A stretch of DNA of 64,000 nt from Proteles cristata cristata (taxonomy: Eukaryota; Chordata; Mammalia; Carnivora; Hyaenidae), in the NCBI GenBank assembly GCA_017311185.1, contig JAESUZ010001058.1:744001-808000 (forward strand). Direction: 5' to 3'. The translations under genes and the position numbers were made by a program. Position 1 is the stretch's first letter; each line of letters begins with the position of its first letter. Shown here piece by piece: positions 46,720 to 55,598 of the stretch. Under the pieces are notes generated by a model, which searched no databases, was not told the origin of the DNA, and was given only the letters and a program-made list of their open reading frames with translations.

Positions 46720-47070
46720 ATATCATTCTGGCAACTCCAAACCTTGAAGAATTCTCTACTTAAACTTATCTGTGAGGTCTTCCCAATCATTCTATCTTAA
46801 AATAATATCCTCTCCACCTTCTGCACTCTTTCCCCACTCCACTGCTTACATTTCTCCGTGACCCATACCATCTGATATGCTTCATATTTGACTTGTTGGT
46901 TTATCTATCTCCCCCAGATTGAATATAAATTCAATGAATGCTGAATATTTTCCCTGTTCCCCCTGCTGCCTTCTCCCCTCCCCCTGCCCCATGTAATTCC
47001 AATACAGAACAGGGCTTGGCATAGAAGCTCAATAAATATTTCATGAATGAATGAACAAATGAATCAAAGG
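46720..47070 (+). repeat. L2 LINE 3' end, forward
   Basis: 'GGTCTTCCCAATCATTC', 'CCAGATTGAATATAAATTCAATGAATGC' and 'GGGCTTGGCATAGAAGCTCAATAAATATTTCATGAATGAATGAA', the typical L2 terminus. Confidence 0.85.
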
Positions 47071-47214
47071 TGTTCACCATCACTTTTGGCTAAAAAGTCC
47101 AGTACATTTGTCTTTGCTGCTCTTAGTGAAGCCAAATGTCTCCTGGAGTTTCCTGGCTGATTGAATTGAGAAAGGCACAATTCTAGATTCATCTTCCAGG
47201 CCTCCCTATAGCTT

Positions 47215-47420
47215 TGGAATCATACACATCTGGTTTGAATCATATCTACATCATCAATTATTAGCTGAGAGGTCTTGTTCAAATAAACTATCAATGTCTT
47301 CTGAAAAATGGGCTAACGAACCCCATTTTGTAGCATTTTTAAGAAGGTTTAATGAGTCAACATAAAAAAAGGCACTTAACATAGCACCTGACAGGTAGTA
47401 GATGATCACAAAGTATATGA
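47215..47420 (-). repeat. MIR SINE, reverse
   Basis: 'TGGAATCATACACATCTGG', 'CTGAAAAATGGGCTAACG' and 'GGCACTTAACATAGCACCTGACAGGTAGTAGATG' are reversed MIR in order. Confidence 0.8.
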
Positions 47421-47926
47421 ATCTACTCCTTTTTATTTTAATATCGAGTGCAGTTAATTTGTTGACAAATCAGTGACACAAAGGTCGGGAAAGTTGGTCA
47501 AAGGAGGTGCTGGGGGAGAATTTAAAAAAAAGGGAAATTGAAACTACAAATGGAGAGACAGGCAAGAGGAAAGGACTCTGCTCCTAGGACCTGGGACCAC
47601 CTTTCACCTTCTGGTTGTTTGTAGAAGGGCCAAGGATGAGGGAGACAGAAGATTTAGCCTTGCCCCAATAATTATATTTCTAATGTACTTCCTAGCTTGG
47701 TTCCTACCCAGAGCTGATACATCCTCAGGGAGTATGTCCTCCTTTAGCCAAAAGGAATTGACTGCATAAGAGTTGAGGCTGGACAAACTCAGCTATCCAA
47801 GGTAATGTGCTTCAGAATGAAATATGTCATAGGCCTTAAAGCAAAATGCTTGTATATCACTTTTCAGGTATCCAGTATGGAGTTTTAGATGATTGAGAGG
47901 ATATGGAATTTGGGACAAAGTTTTCT
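47421..47926. other. unique DNA, nothing recognised
   Basis: No named repeat or gene. Confidence 0.5.
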
Positions 47927-48109
47927 TTTTTTAAGTTTATTAATTTTCAGAGAGAGTTTGTGTGCATGCAAGCAAGGCAGGGCAGAGAGACAGAGAGAAT
48001 TCCAAGCAGTGCAGAGCCATTGCAGGGCTTGAATTCAGGAACCACAAAATCATGAACTGAGCAGAAACTAACAGTTGGATGCTTAACTGACTGAGCCACC
48101 CAGGTGCCC
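47927..48109 (-). mobile_element. SINEC, reverse, older, internally shortened
   Basis: 'TTAAGTTTATTAATTTTCAGAGAGAG' to 'CTTAACTGACTGAGCCACCCAGGTGCCCC'; the body lacks part of the CAGAGCCTGG segment. Flanks 'GGGACAAAGTTTTCT' / 'GGGACAGAACTTTCT'. Confidence 0.9.
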
Positions 48110-48237
48110 CGGGACAGAACTTTCTAATATAAACTTTCTGATATGACACATAAACTGACTCTTTAATGGCTTTGACATATGCAGAATATTTATTCACTTT
48201 CTCCATATTTTAGCATCCTCTCTACTACTTTAACTTT

Positions 48238-48461
48238 TTTTTAAATTTTTTTTTTAATGTTTTATTTATTTTTTAGGAGAGAGAGAGAGACAGCGTGAGC
48301 AGGGGAGGGTCAGAGAGAGAGGGAGTCACAGACTGAAACAGGCTCCAGGCTCTGAGCTGGCAGTCAGCACAGAGCCTGACGCAGGGCTCGAACCCACGAA
48401 CTGCGAGATCATGACCTAAGCGAAAGTCGGACGCTTAACCGACTAAGCCACCCAGGCGCCC
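48238..48461 (-). mobile_element. SINEC, reverse, younger subtype
   Basis: 'TTATTTTTTAGGAGAGAG', 'GAGCTGGCAGTCAGCACAG', 'CCTAAGCGAAAGTCGGACGC'. Perfect 18-base duplication CTCTACTACTTTAACTTT at 48,220-48,237 and 48,462-48,479. Confidence 0.97.
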
Positions 48462-48734
48462 CTCTACTACTTTAACTTTAAAGAAGGAAATATGTTTTTA
48501 TAGTTATTTCTCAGAATAACTTCCCTGAGTATCTGGGTATGTTTAGAACTTGTTCTGAGGCTTGGAAAGAGGGTGAAGTACTGCAAACATTTATTGAAAG
48601 TAATGAGTTTGTCATCACCATTTTCGTTCCTTAACTTCTCTTAGCAAACGTCCAGAACTCCTTTCAGGGATGAAATTATCGGGTGGCCAATCAAGGCAAC
48701 CAGGACAAATTCATCTATATTGATATTATGGAGT

Positions 48735-49065
48735 AAGAGAGAGAGGCAGAAGCGGTAGCGGAGGTGAGGGAGGTAATGGTGGTGATGATGGTGTTGGTGA
48801 AAGTGACACAGAAGGTGGAGGTGAGGGTGATGACAGTGGTGGCAGATGGTGGATGTGATGGTAGTAACTGGGATGATAGCAGTGATAAGGTGGAGATGCT
48901 GAAGGTATTAGGTAAGATGATGGTTAGGTTGCAGAAGTGGAAAGGGGAAGGTGGTACCAAGCCAGTAGTGGCAATGGTGGAGGTAGGGGTGGTACAGGTG
49001 CTGGTGGAGATGATGGTGGTGGGAGTGTTGGCTTTATTGGTGACAGAAACAATGATGGTGGTAAA
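48735..49065 (+). repeat. degenerate GGT/GAT-rich low-complexity tract
   Basis: About 330 bases dominated by G, T and A with repeated GGTGGTGATGATGGTG-like units and almost no C. Open frames on both strands (48,715-49,113 and 48,764-49,129) follow from the lack of stops in such repeats. It leads directly into an L1 3' end. Confidence 0.85.
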
Positions 49066-49087
49066 AATGATTTTGAAAGAATTGGAA

Positions 49088-49575
49088 ACATGTCTGCACA
49101 AAAACTTGCACACAAGTGTTCATACATAACAGCATAACTCATAATAGCCAAAAAGTGAAAATAACCTGAATGTCCATCAATGAATGGGTAAACAAAACGT
49201 GGTATCCACACAATGGATATTATTTGACCTTAAAGGGAATGAGGCTCTGTTACATGCTACAATACGGATGAACTTTGGAAACATTATGATAATTAAAAGA
49301 AGCTGGACACAAAGCCACCGCATACTGTATAATTCCATTTACACGAAATGTTCAAACGGGCAAATCTAGAGATAGTACATAAATTAGTGGTTGCCTATAG
49401 CTGGTGGAAGTGGAATGGGACTGATCTATTAGCAAATAGGTATGGGCTTTCTTTTTGGGGTGATAAAAGTATTCTAATACTGGACTGCATGAGTCTGTGA
49501 ATATACTAAAAACCACTGAATTATATACTTGAAATGGGTGAATTGTATGGTACATCAATAAAGCTGTTTAAAAAA
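49088..49575 (+). mobile_element. L1 3' end, forward
   Basis: 'ATGTCTGCACAAAAACTTGCACACAAG', 'TGAATGTCCATCAATGAATGGG', 'GGCTTTCTTTTTGGGGTGATAAAAGTATTC', 'GAATATACTAAAAACCACTGAATTATATACTT' and 'CATCAATAAAGCTG' match an old L1 3' UTR throughout. It ends about 400 bases beyond the SNAP25 transcript end and is convergent with it. Confidence 0.93.
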
Positions 49576-49975
49576 GTGGGGGTACCAGTGGTGTGGTTGT
49601 GGAGGGTTCACTTTTGGTGTGTGGGAGAGGAAGAAAGAGTTGATTGATATTCGATATACCTAAATCTATGTTGGGTCAAGTCTGAGTACCACAGATTTTT
49701 TCCATAGACATTTTTTCTACCTTCTGGAAAACTACATTTTCTCACATAGCCAACAATGAATCCACACACAAGTATTTCTGAGACATATTATAAAAATCAG
49801 GCCAAGTGGCACCTGCCATTGGAATTGTGTCTAAAAGGTACATCTTTTTTTTTCTTTCCCCATACAGTGTTCTCAGCATGCAGAACTGGCTTCTTAGGAG
49901 CAATGGGATGAAGTAGCCAGGCTTCCCCTTCTCATGTGACCACAAAACCAGACGGAGTCCATGAAGAAATTAAAG
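49576..49975. other. intergenic DNA just past SNAP25
   Basis: No repeat recognised. May contain downstream cleavage elements of SNAP25. Confidence 0.5.
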
Positions 49976-49997
49976 CAGACATCTGAGGTCTATAATT

Positions 49998-50003
49998 TTT
50001 AAT
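49998..50003 (-). terminator. SNAP25: candidate distal poly(A) signal ATTAAA of SNAP25
   Basis: TTTAAT on the plus strand reads ATTAAA in the sense of SNAP25. It sits about 1.22 kb past the stop codon, the distance expected for the main SNAP25 transcript end, with cleavage expected about 15-25 bases further on. A second ATTAAA is at 50,065-50,070. Choice between them cannot be made from sequence alone. Confidence 0.5.
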
Positions 50004-50433
50004 AATTTTAAACTAGCTACAAAATGTCAATCACTTCACAAACTGACAGAGGAGACAAGAGGAATTTAATATTACATGCTGTAATGATATTTATCTCACA
50101 GTTTATCTATATTTCATTCATTTATATTATTTTTTTTTAAAGATTTCTTTATCAGCTACTAAATATCTCAGCAATTTGGTGTGCATAGCTCTAGATTAAG
50201 CAACAGAGAATTGTACTGATAACAAACCACAAGGGGAAATGGTGATTAATAAGAGTCAGCCTTATAAAATTTACATCTCCATACTGTTTCACAGCAAGAT
50301 TGCTTTCTCCAAAACATAGCCTTCAAAAGCAGCAAACAAATCCTATATTACATTCATTTGACATAGTTCAGCCAAACGTACATTTTGCTGGAAATGATTA
50401 AGTGGTGTCAGATCCATCTTTTTTTAAAATTCT

Positions 50434-50439
50434 TTTATT
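50434..50439 (-). terminator. SNAP25: candidate proximal poly(A) signal AATAAA of SNAP25
   Basis: TTTATT on the plus strand gives a canonical AATAAA in the SNAP25 sense strand, about 0.79 kb after the stop codon. It lies next to an A/T-rich stretch. If used, it would shorten the 3' UTR by about 0.43 kb while keeping the (CA)17 run. Confidence 0.4.
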
Positions 50440-50576
50440 TTAAAAAAAGGATGATTATGATTAATAAGTCTATATATTGACAGAAAGAAAGTGACACTAC
50501 TTCAGTTTTGCTGGTATAACTTAATCTTGACAGTGTCTCAATACTGAGCATGCTTTGTTGTTTTGTTGTTTCTGTT

Positions 50577-50578
<2 letters not shown>

Positions 50579-50612
<34 letters not shown>
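50579..50612 (+). repeat. (TG)17 microsatellite in SNAP25 3' UTR
   Basis: Seventeen uninterrupted TG units on the plus strand, read as (CA)17 in the SNAP25 message. CA-rich RNA is a known binding site class for hnRNP L. Length variation between individuals is likely for a perfect dinucleotide run of this size. Confidence 0.95.
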
Positions 50613-50614
<2 letters not shown>

Positions 50615-51226
50615 CTCATCAGTATGCTATTGTCCATGAGGAAAGATTTTGTTTAAGTAGGAATCTAAAAATCTATTTAGTTCTCATGCATAAATGCATA
50701 AATCACATCACTTTTAGTGCAATGCCTGTTATGGAATTCCACATTGTCTAATCATGAAATCATAAAGACAGATGACAGCCATGAGGAACCAAGGACAGCA
50801 AATTTCGAGAGTTTCAGAGCCTGACACCCAAGGAAAGGACAGTGGCAGTAGCTCTGTGGAATGTCACAGTTTTACAAGAACAATACTGTGTATTGAAAGA
50901 ATCAACAGCACGTTGAGCATTCCTAAATTGTTGTCATTCAGCAAACACCACTGAGGAGAGAAAAAGAAAAATGAAACCCAAGACATCTTATGTAGGGAGT
51001 TAGAGCCACCAAATGACTACTATATTCAACCTTTGGAAAGAAAGAGACCCAAAAAGAACAAAACACATAATATTGTTGGGAAGCTGATGAATGACACAAG
51101 ACAACATTCACAATGGGAGTGGACTGATGCGTGTATGTGTGCAGACCTACTAGGTAATACGATGAGAAAAGCATGAAGGTGCTATCTTGCCCAACAGCAT
51201 TTGGAAGAGAACACAGGTGGGCACAT

Positions 51227-51295
51227 TTAACCACTCCCCAGCATCTTTGTTGCACGTTGGTTGGCCTCATCAATTCTGGTTTTGTTGGAATCAGC
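51227..51295 (-). CDS. SNAP25: SNAP25 exon 8 (last coding exon)
   Basis: Read on the minus strand this exon encodes 22 residues from ADSNKTRIDEANQ to KMLGSG and then a TAA stop. This matches residues 185-206 of the human synaptic t-SNARE SNAP-25 as I remember it. It forms the C-terminal end of the second SNARE helix, which pairs with syntaxin-1 and VAMP2 in the fusion complex at the presynaptic plasma membrane; Ser187, a known PKC site, is the third residue. The acceptor is a pyrimidine-rich tract ending CCTAG just above 51,295, and the exon starts in phase 0, fitting exon 7, which ends on a full codon. The coding part is exactly 69 bases. A 170-residue open frame over the same bases (50,938-51,450) is a shifted-frame shadow. 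Confidence 0.97.
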   Translation of the reverse strand, partial: ADSNKTRIDEANQRATKMLGSG

Positions 51296-51639
51296 CTAGG
51301 AAAAGGGAAAAAGAAAACAGAGTTCAGGTTACCTTTTGACATTTCATTCTTCCTTCTTGGTCTACTGAAATGCTCCCTTCTTGAATGAAGGCATCTTGAA
51401 ACTTTCCCCATCGGAATTGACCCTCTTTTCTTTTGTGATTCCAGAACCATTGCCTGTGGCTCTACTTGGACATGACCAGAGAGGCTTGATCTTAGTTCTC
51501 ATGACTGCTTAACCCTCCCAGAGAGCATCCTTTTGAGGACAGGCTTACATCATTTATCTTTCAATGCTGGAATGGCACCCAATGATTTCTATGTTAGGCA
51601 TTCACATCTGTTGGATTGAGTTGAGTAACCACCACTTTT

Positions 51640-51920
51640 ACAGTTGGATTCAAATCACAGCCTACTTATTAGCAGTGTCATTTTGGGCTAGTTATGTAAT
51701 GTTTTGGGGCCTCAGCTTTCTTGTCCATAAGCTGGGGATAAAAAAGAATATTGCTAACAGCCATGAGTGTGTATTATGTCCCATTCATTCAACTTGGACA
51801 ACATCAAGATTAATATCAACTATGAGGTGTATATTATTATTACCTCCTTTGTATTATTATTAATCCCTTTTTCCCAATGAGGAAACCAGGCAGCCTGGAG
51901 TCAGAGTCCACACTGGTAAT
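51640..51920. repeat. two MIR-like pieces in opposite orientation
   Basis: 51,640-51,750 reads as reversed MIR ('GGGCTAGTTATGTAATGTTTTGGGGCCTCAGCTTTCTTGTCCATAAG'); 51,800-51,920 reads forward ('TATTATTATTAATCCC..GAGGAAACCAGGCAGCC'). Both diverged. Confidence 0.6.
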
Positions 51921-52098
51921 CATTATGTTAATCATTATAGTACTTAGGTCTGCTGTGAAAATGAAATGAGTTTATATATATAATATATTAGAATGATTTT
52001 TTACAAAGATTAAGAGCTTAATATATCTTATCTTGAAATTATTGTTATTGAATGAAAACTTGATTTGTTTTAGGGATGTTTAATAATTTTAGGCCTCA

Positions 52099-52305
52099 GG
52101 TTGTCGGGGTGGCTCAGTTAGTTGAGTGTCCGACTTCAGCTCAGGTCATGATCCTATGGTTCGTGAGTTCAAGCCCCATGTCAGGCCCTGTGCTGACAGT
52201 TCAGAGCCTGGAGCCTGCTTCAGATTCTGTCTCTCCCTCTCTCTCTGTCCCTCTCCCACTCACCTCTGTCTCTCTTCCTCTCAAAAATAAACATAACATT
52301 AAAAA
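52099..52305 (+). mobile_element. SINEC, forward, in SNAP25 intron 7
   Basis: 'GGGTGGCTCAGTTAGTTGAGTGTCCGACTTCAGC' to 'CTCAAAAATAAACATAACATT'. Perfect 17-base duplication AATAATTTTAGGCCTCA at 52,082-52,098 and 52,306-52,322. Antisense to the gene. Confidence 0.96.
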
Positions 52306-52368
52306 AATAATTTTAGGCCTCATTTCTGAAGACTCATTCCTGGAAGTTTGATAATTGGCTTTTTAAAA

Positions 52369-52704
52369 ACAAAAATAGTCTCCACGCCCCATATGGGGCT
52401 TGAACTCATGACCCCAAGATCAAGAGTTGCACACTCTAGGGGCACCTGGGTAGCTTAGTCCATTAAGCGTCCGACTTTCGCTTAGGTCATGATCTCGCGG
52501 TTAGTGGGTTCGGGCCCCGCATCGGGCTCTGTGCTGGGTGCCAGCTCAGAGCCTGGAGCCGATTTCAGAGTCTGTGTCTCCCTCTCTTTCTGACCCTCCC
52601 CTGCTCACGCTGTCTCTCTCTCTCTCCTAGAAATAAATAAAAATATTAAAAAAAAAAAAAAAAAAGAGTTGCACGCTCTACTGGCTGAACCAGCCAGGTG
52701 CCCC
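52369..52704 (-). mobile_element. SINEC, reverse, oldest subtype, interrupted
   Basis: 'AGTCTCCACGCCCCATATGGGGCTTGAACTC' continues after the nested copy with 'CTGGCTGAACCAGCCAGGTGCCCC'. Flanks 'ATAATTGGCTT' / 'ATAATTGACTT' are its own decayed duplication. Confidence 0.88.
52439..52663 (+). mobile_element. SINEC, forward, younger subtype, nested
   Basis: Inserted into the old SINEC with a 17-base duplication AAGAGTTGCAC(A/G)CTCTA at 52,422-52,438 and 52,664-52,680 (one mismatch). It carries CTCTCCTAGAAATAAATAAA; CTAG is at 52,627-52,630. Antisense to SNAP25. Confidence 0.97.
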
Positions 52705-53609
52705 TTATAATTGACTTGTTTTAACAAGGGGACATTTATCATAATTTTGTGCCTTGACTGATATTACTGCCTGGGTTACCTTTTGCTGTACATGCAGCAT
52801 GAAACCCAGAGTTGCTACCAGGATAAACTTTTAAACCCCAGAAAATGAACTACTCCTAACACCACTAAGAGGAGTATGAGTCAGCAAGCAGAGGCAAAGA
52901 TGAAGATTTTTTTTAGTCTGTTGTTTTGTCCTAGAGTGATTGGTAGGGGTGTCTGCCCCTTTCCAGCTTAGGAAGAGCAGCAGAAAGCTGAGAGGCAGTG
53001 TAGGGAAACAACTGTTTTTCTGTCAACCAGTATTTATTCAATGATTACTGATTTTGCATGTACTATGGTACTTGGTGCTTTCCTGCCTCCACTGAATTAG
53101 ATCTTCTTTATTCAGTTTAATTGCGAATTCCCAGCACATTTAGAATTATCCACATTCAACTAGAAACTTGCCAAGTTAAAATAGAAATATTGCTAGATTA
53201 TTCTAATTCTGAATTATCTGGCGATGGTTTCCTACCATCTGTTTGGATAATCAAAAGTTGACTTTCAAAACAAGTAAGAGCATCAATTTTCCTTTATTGT
53301 TCTGATCTATAGACTCATATTCTGGACCTTAGTTTCCTGATATGGAAAATAGATATTCTTTCCAATTTTACTTGGCTCTTAAATCTTCCCTCTTTAGCTA
53401 TAAATTCTATCAGGAAAAATGACCCTTTGATGCAAAGGAAAATTATCGGATCAGACCAATGTGAAATGTTCCTGCAGATTCAATTATGCTATTTTTCCAT
53501 ACTGAACACTGAGGAAAGCTCAAATGAAGAAAATCACTCATTTGAAAATGGATGGCATTTCTGGAGGCAAACATTCTAGAAACTCTTGCATTAAGAATGT
53601 ACTGGTGAG

Positions 53610-53826
53610 GGGCGCCTGGGTGGCTCAGTGGGTTAAGTGTCCAACTTTGGCTCAGGTCATGATCTTACAGTCAGTGAGTTCGAGCCCTGCATCAGGCTCT
53701 GTGCTGACAGTTCAGAGTCTGGAGCCTGCTTTGGATTCTGTCTCCCTCTCTCTCTGCCCCTCCCCTGCTAACACTCTGTTCTCTCTGTCTGTCGAAAATG
53801 AATAAATGTTTAAAAAAAAAAAAAAA
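53610..53826 (+). mobile_element. SINEC, forward, in SNAP25 intron 7
   Basis: 'GGCGCCTGGGTGGCTCAGTGGGTTAAGTG' to an A run. Duplication AAGAATGTACTGGTGAG / AAGAATGCACTGATGAG, two mismatches. Confidence 0.95.
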
Positions 53827-54614
53827 AAGAATGCACTGATGAGCCTTCACCTGGTGGTAAAAGGGGATATCTTGAAGCAGAGCATGAGGTTATTCTTTGG
53901 ATATTGTCAAAGGTTCTAGAACAGACCTATGTTCAATAAACATCTATGATTTCCACCTAAATTTTCTATGAAGCAATCAAAATTCAAGCCCATATATCTG
54001 ACGCAAAGGGTTCTACCTCTTTAATTATAACAGAAATAGGATCTTTTAGGGAAAACACCCTGATGTAATCTTTTAGATGTCTTCCTGGTATTTGGAGAAT
54101 GCCTCTGTGTTCATTCTGTTTATATGCTTTAGGACTGTATTTGTGGACTAGAGTCCATCCCAGTTTTCACATTTCTATTTAGAGAACTTTAAGCTCACTG
54201 GCATATCCACTATGCTACATGATTTGCCCCTGTGAGAAGCAAGGATGATCCCCACATAGCCAGTAAGAGAGTTAGAAGGAGCTCATTAGCTCACCCTTCT
54301 GAACACTCTAGAAATCTCAACTTCAGATCATGGCAGGTAGCTTTTAGGCCCCTGCTCAGAATGCCAGAAGTGGATGCCTATTACCCTACATGGCAGCCCA
54401 TTGTCGTCTGAGGTTTGAACTGTTTCCTTATTATCTTTCAGGTGAGGAAATTAGGTCATGAAGCTGGTGACTGAGAAATGCTGTTGGAACCTAAGGTCTT
54501 AGTTTTCAAATGCTGTGTTTCCTCATTGATAGGAGAATTCAAGGAATACTAAAGCTTCAGCCTCACTGTATTTCAATGTGTGTGTGGCATCTACCACTGA
54601 CAACTTTAGATACT

Positions 54615-54835
54615 TTTTTCTTTTTCTCTTTTCTTTTCCTTTTTTAGAGAAAAAGAAAAAGAGAATGCACAAACAGAAGAGAGTGGCAGAAGGGGAGACA
54701 GACACAGGGGAATCTCAAGCAGGCTCCACAACCAGCATAGAGCCCCATGTGGGGCCCGATCCCATGACCCCAGGATCATGACCTGAGCTGAAATCAAGAG
54801 TTGGACACACAACCGACCCAGCCACCCAGATGCCC
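54615..54835 (-). mobile_element. SINEC, reverse, in SNAP25 intron 7
   Basis: T-rich start with a long A/G tract, 'GGGGCCCGATCCCATGACCCC', head decayed to 'ACCCAGCCACCCAGATGCCCC'. The flank 'CTACCACTGA' is present on both sides. This copy is in the same sense as the gene. Confidence 0.88.
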
Positions 54836-54876
54836 CTACCACTGATACTGACAACTTTAAATCCAAGTTTGAATAC

Positions 54877-55111
54877 TGGGGTGCCTGGGTGGCTCAGTCA
54901 AGTGGCTTGGTTAAGTGTCTGACTTCTGCTCAGGTCATGATCTCACAGTTTGTGGGTTCAAGCCCCCTCAGGTTCTGTGCTGACAACTTAGAGCCTAAAG
55001 CCTGCTTCAGATTCTGTGTATCCCTCTATCTCTCTGTCCCTCCCCCACTCATGCTTGGTCTCTCTGTCTCTCTGTCTCTCTCTCAAAAATAAATAAACAT
55101 TAAAAAAATTC
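54877..55111 (+). mobile_element. SINEC, forward, in SNAP25 intron 7
   Basis: 'GTGCCTGGGTGGCTCAGTCAAGTGGCTTGGTTAAG' contains an extra 'AGTGGCTTGG' in the tRNA-like head. Flanks 'CCAAGTTTGAATAC' / 'CAAAGTTTGAATAC'. Confidence 0.93.
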
Positions 55112-55218
55112 AAAGTTTGAATACCACCATTTCCTGAGCAACATAAAGAAGTTAATATAAACTTGCCCCATTTTAGTAGTTTTCTAAAAGAATTGGACCA
55201 TTTTAACCTTAGAAGACT

Positions 55219-55316
55219 GTATATATATATATATACACACACATGTACATACATGTATATATATGTGTGTGTGTATATATATACATATATATATATATGT
55301 GTGTATATACATAAAT
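55219..55316. repeat. (TA)n/(TG)n compound microsatellite
   Basis: Alternating TA, CA and TG blocks, with repeated 'ACATGTA' units; strongly self-complementary. Lies in SNAP25 intron 7. Confidence 0.95.
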
Positions 55317-55399
55317 ACCTTAAAGCAGAAAGCAAGGTTTTTAAACAAAGTAATTTCTTGACAGTCCATGGGGATGTATTAAAAATTACATTGTTTTGG

Positions 55400-55598
55400 G
55401 AGCACCTGGGTGGCTTAGTCGGTTAAGTGTTCCGCTTCAGCTCAGGTCATGGTCTCATAGTTTGTGAGTTTGCCCCCCACATTGGGCTCTCTGCTGTCAG
55501 TGCAGAGTCCACTTCATATCATCTGTCTCCCTCTCTCTCTGCCCCTCCTCTGCTCATGCTTGCTTGCTCTCCCTCAAAAATAAATATAAAAAAACTTA
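55400..55598 (+). mobile_element. SINEC, forward, in SNAP25 intron 7
   Basis: 'GCACCTGGGTGGCTTAGTCGGTTAAGTG' to 'CCTCAAAAATAAATATAAAA'. Perfect 12-base duplication ACATTGTTTTGG at 55,388-55,399 and 55,599-55,610. Confidence 0.95.

Larger units (their letters stand above)
49976..51226 (-). other. SNAP25: SNAP25 3' UTR
   Basis: The untranslated end of the SNAP25 message follows the TAA at 51,227-51,229. Its length (about 1.25 kb) is inferred: the human 3' UTR is of similar size as I recall, and an ATTAAA poly(A) signal lies at the right distance (49,998-50,003 on the plus strand, read in reverse). No transposable element is recognisable inside it, unlike the flanking intron and intergenic DNA. 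It holds a (CA)17 run in the sense strand (50,579-50,612) and several AU-rich patches. The exact cleavage site is not proven. Confidence 0.75.

Noticed and set aside
48715..49129. Overlapping 132- and 121-codon open frames on opposite strands
   Set aside because: Low-complexity GGT/GAT sequence rarely makes stops; no domain, start context or splice site supports coding.
50938..51450. 170-codon minus-strand open frame, the longest in the window
   Set aside because: It crosses SNAP25 exon 8 in the wrong frame; the true frame gives ADSNKTRIDEANQ and a stop at 51,227.
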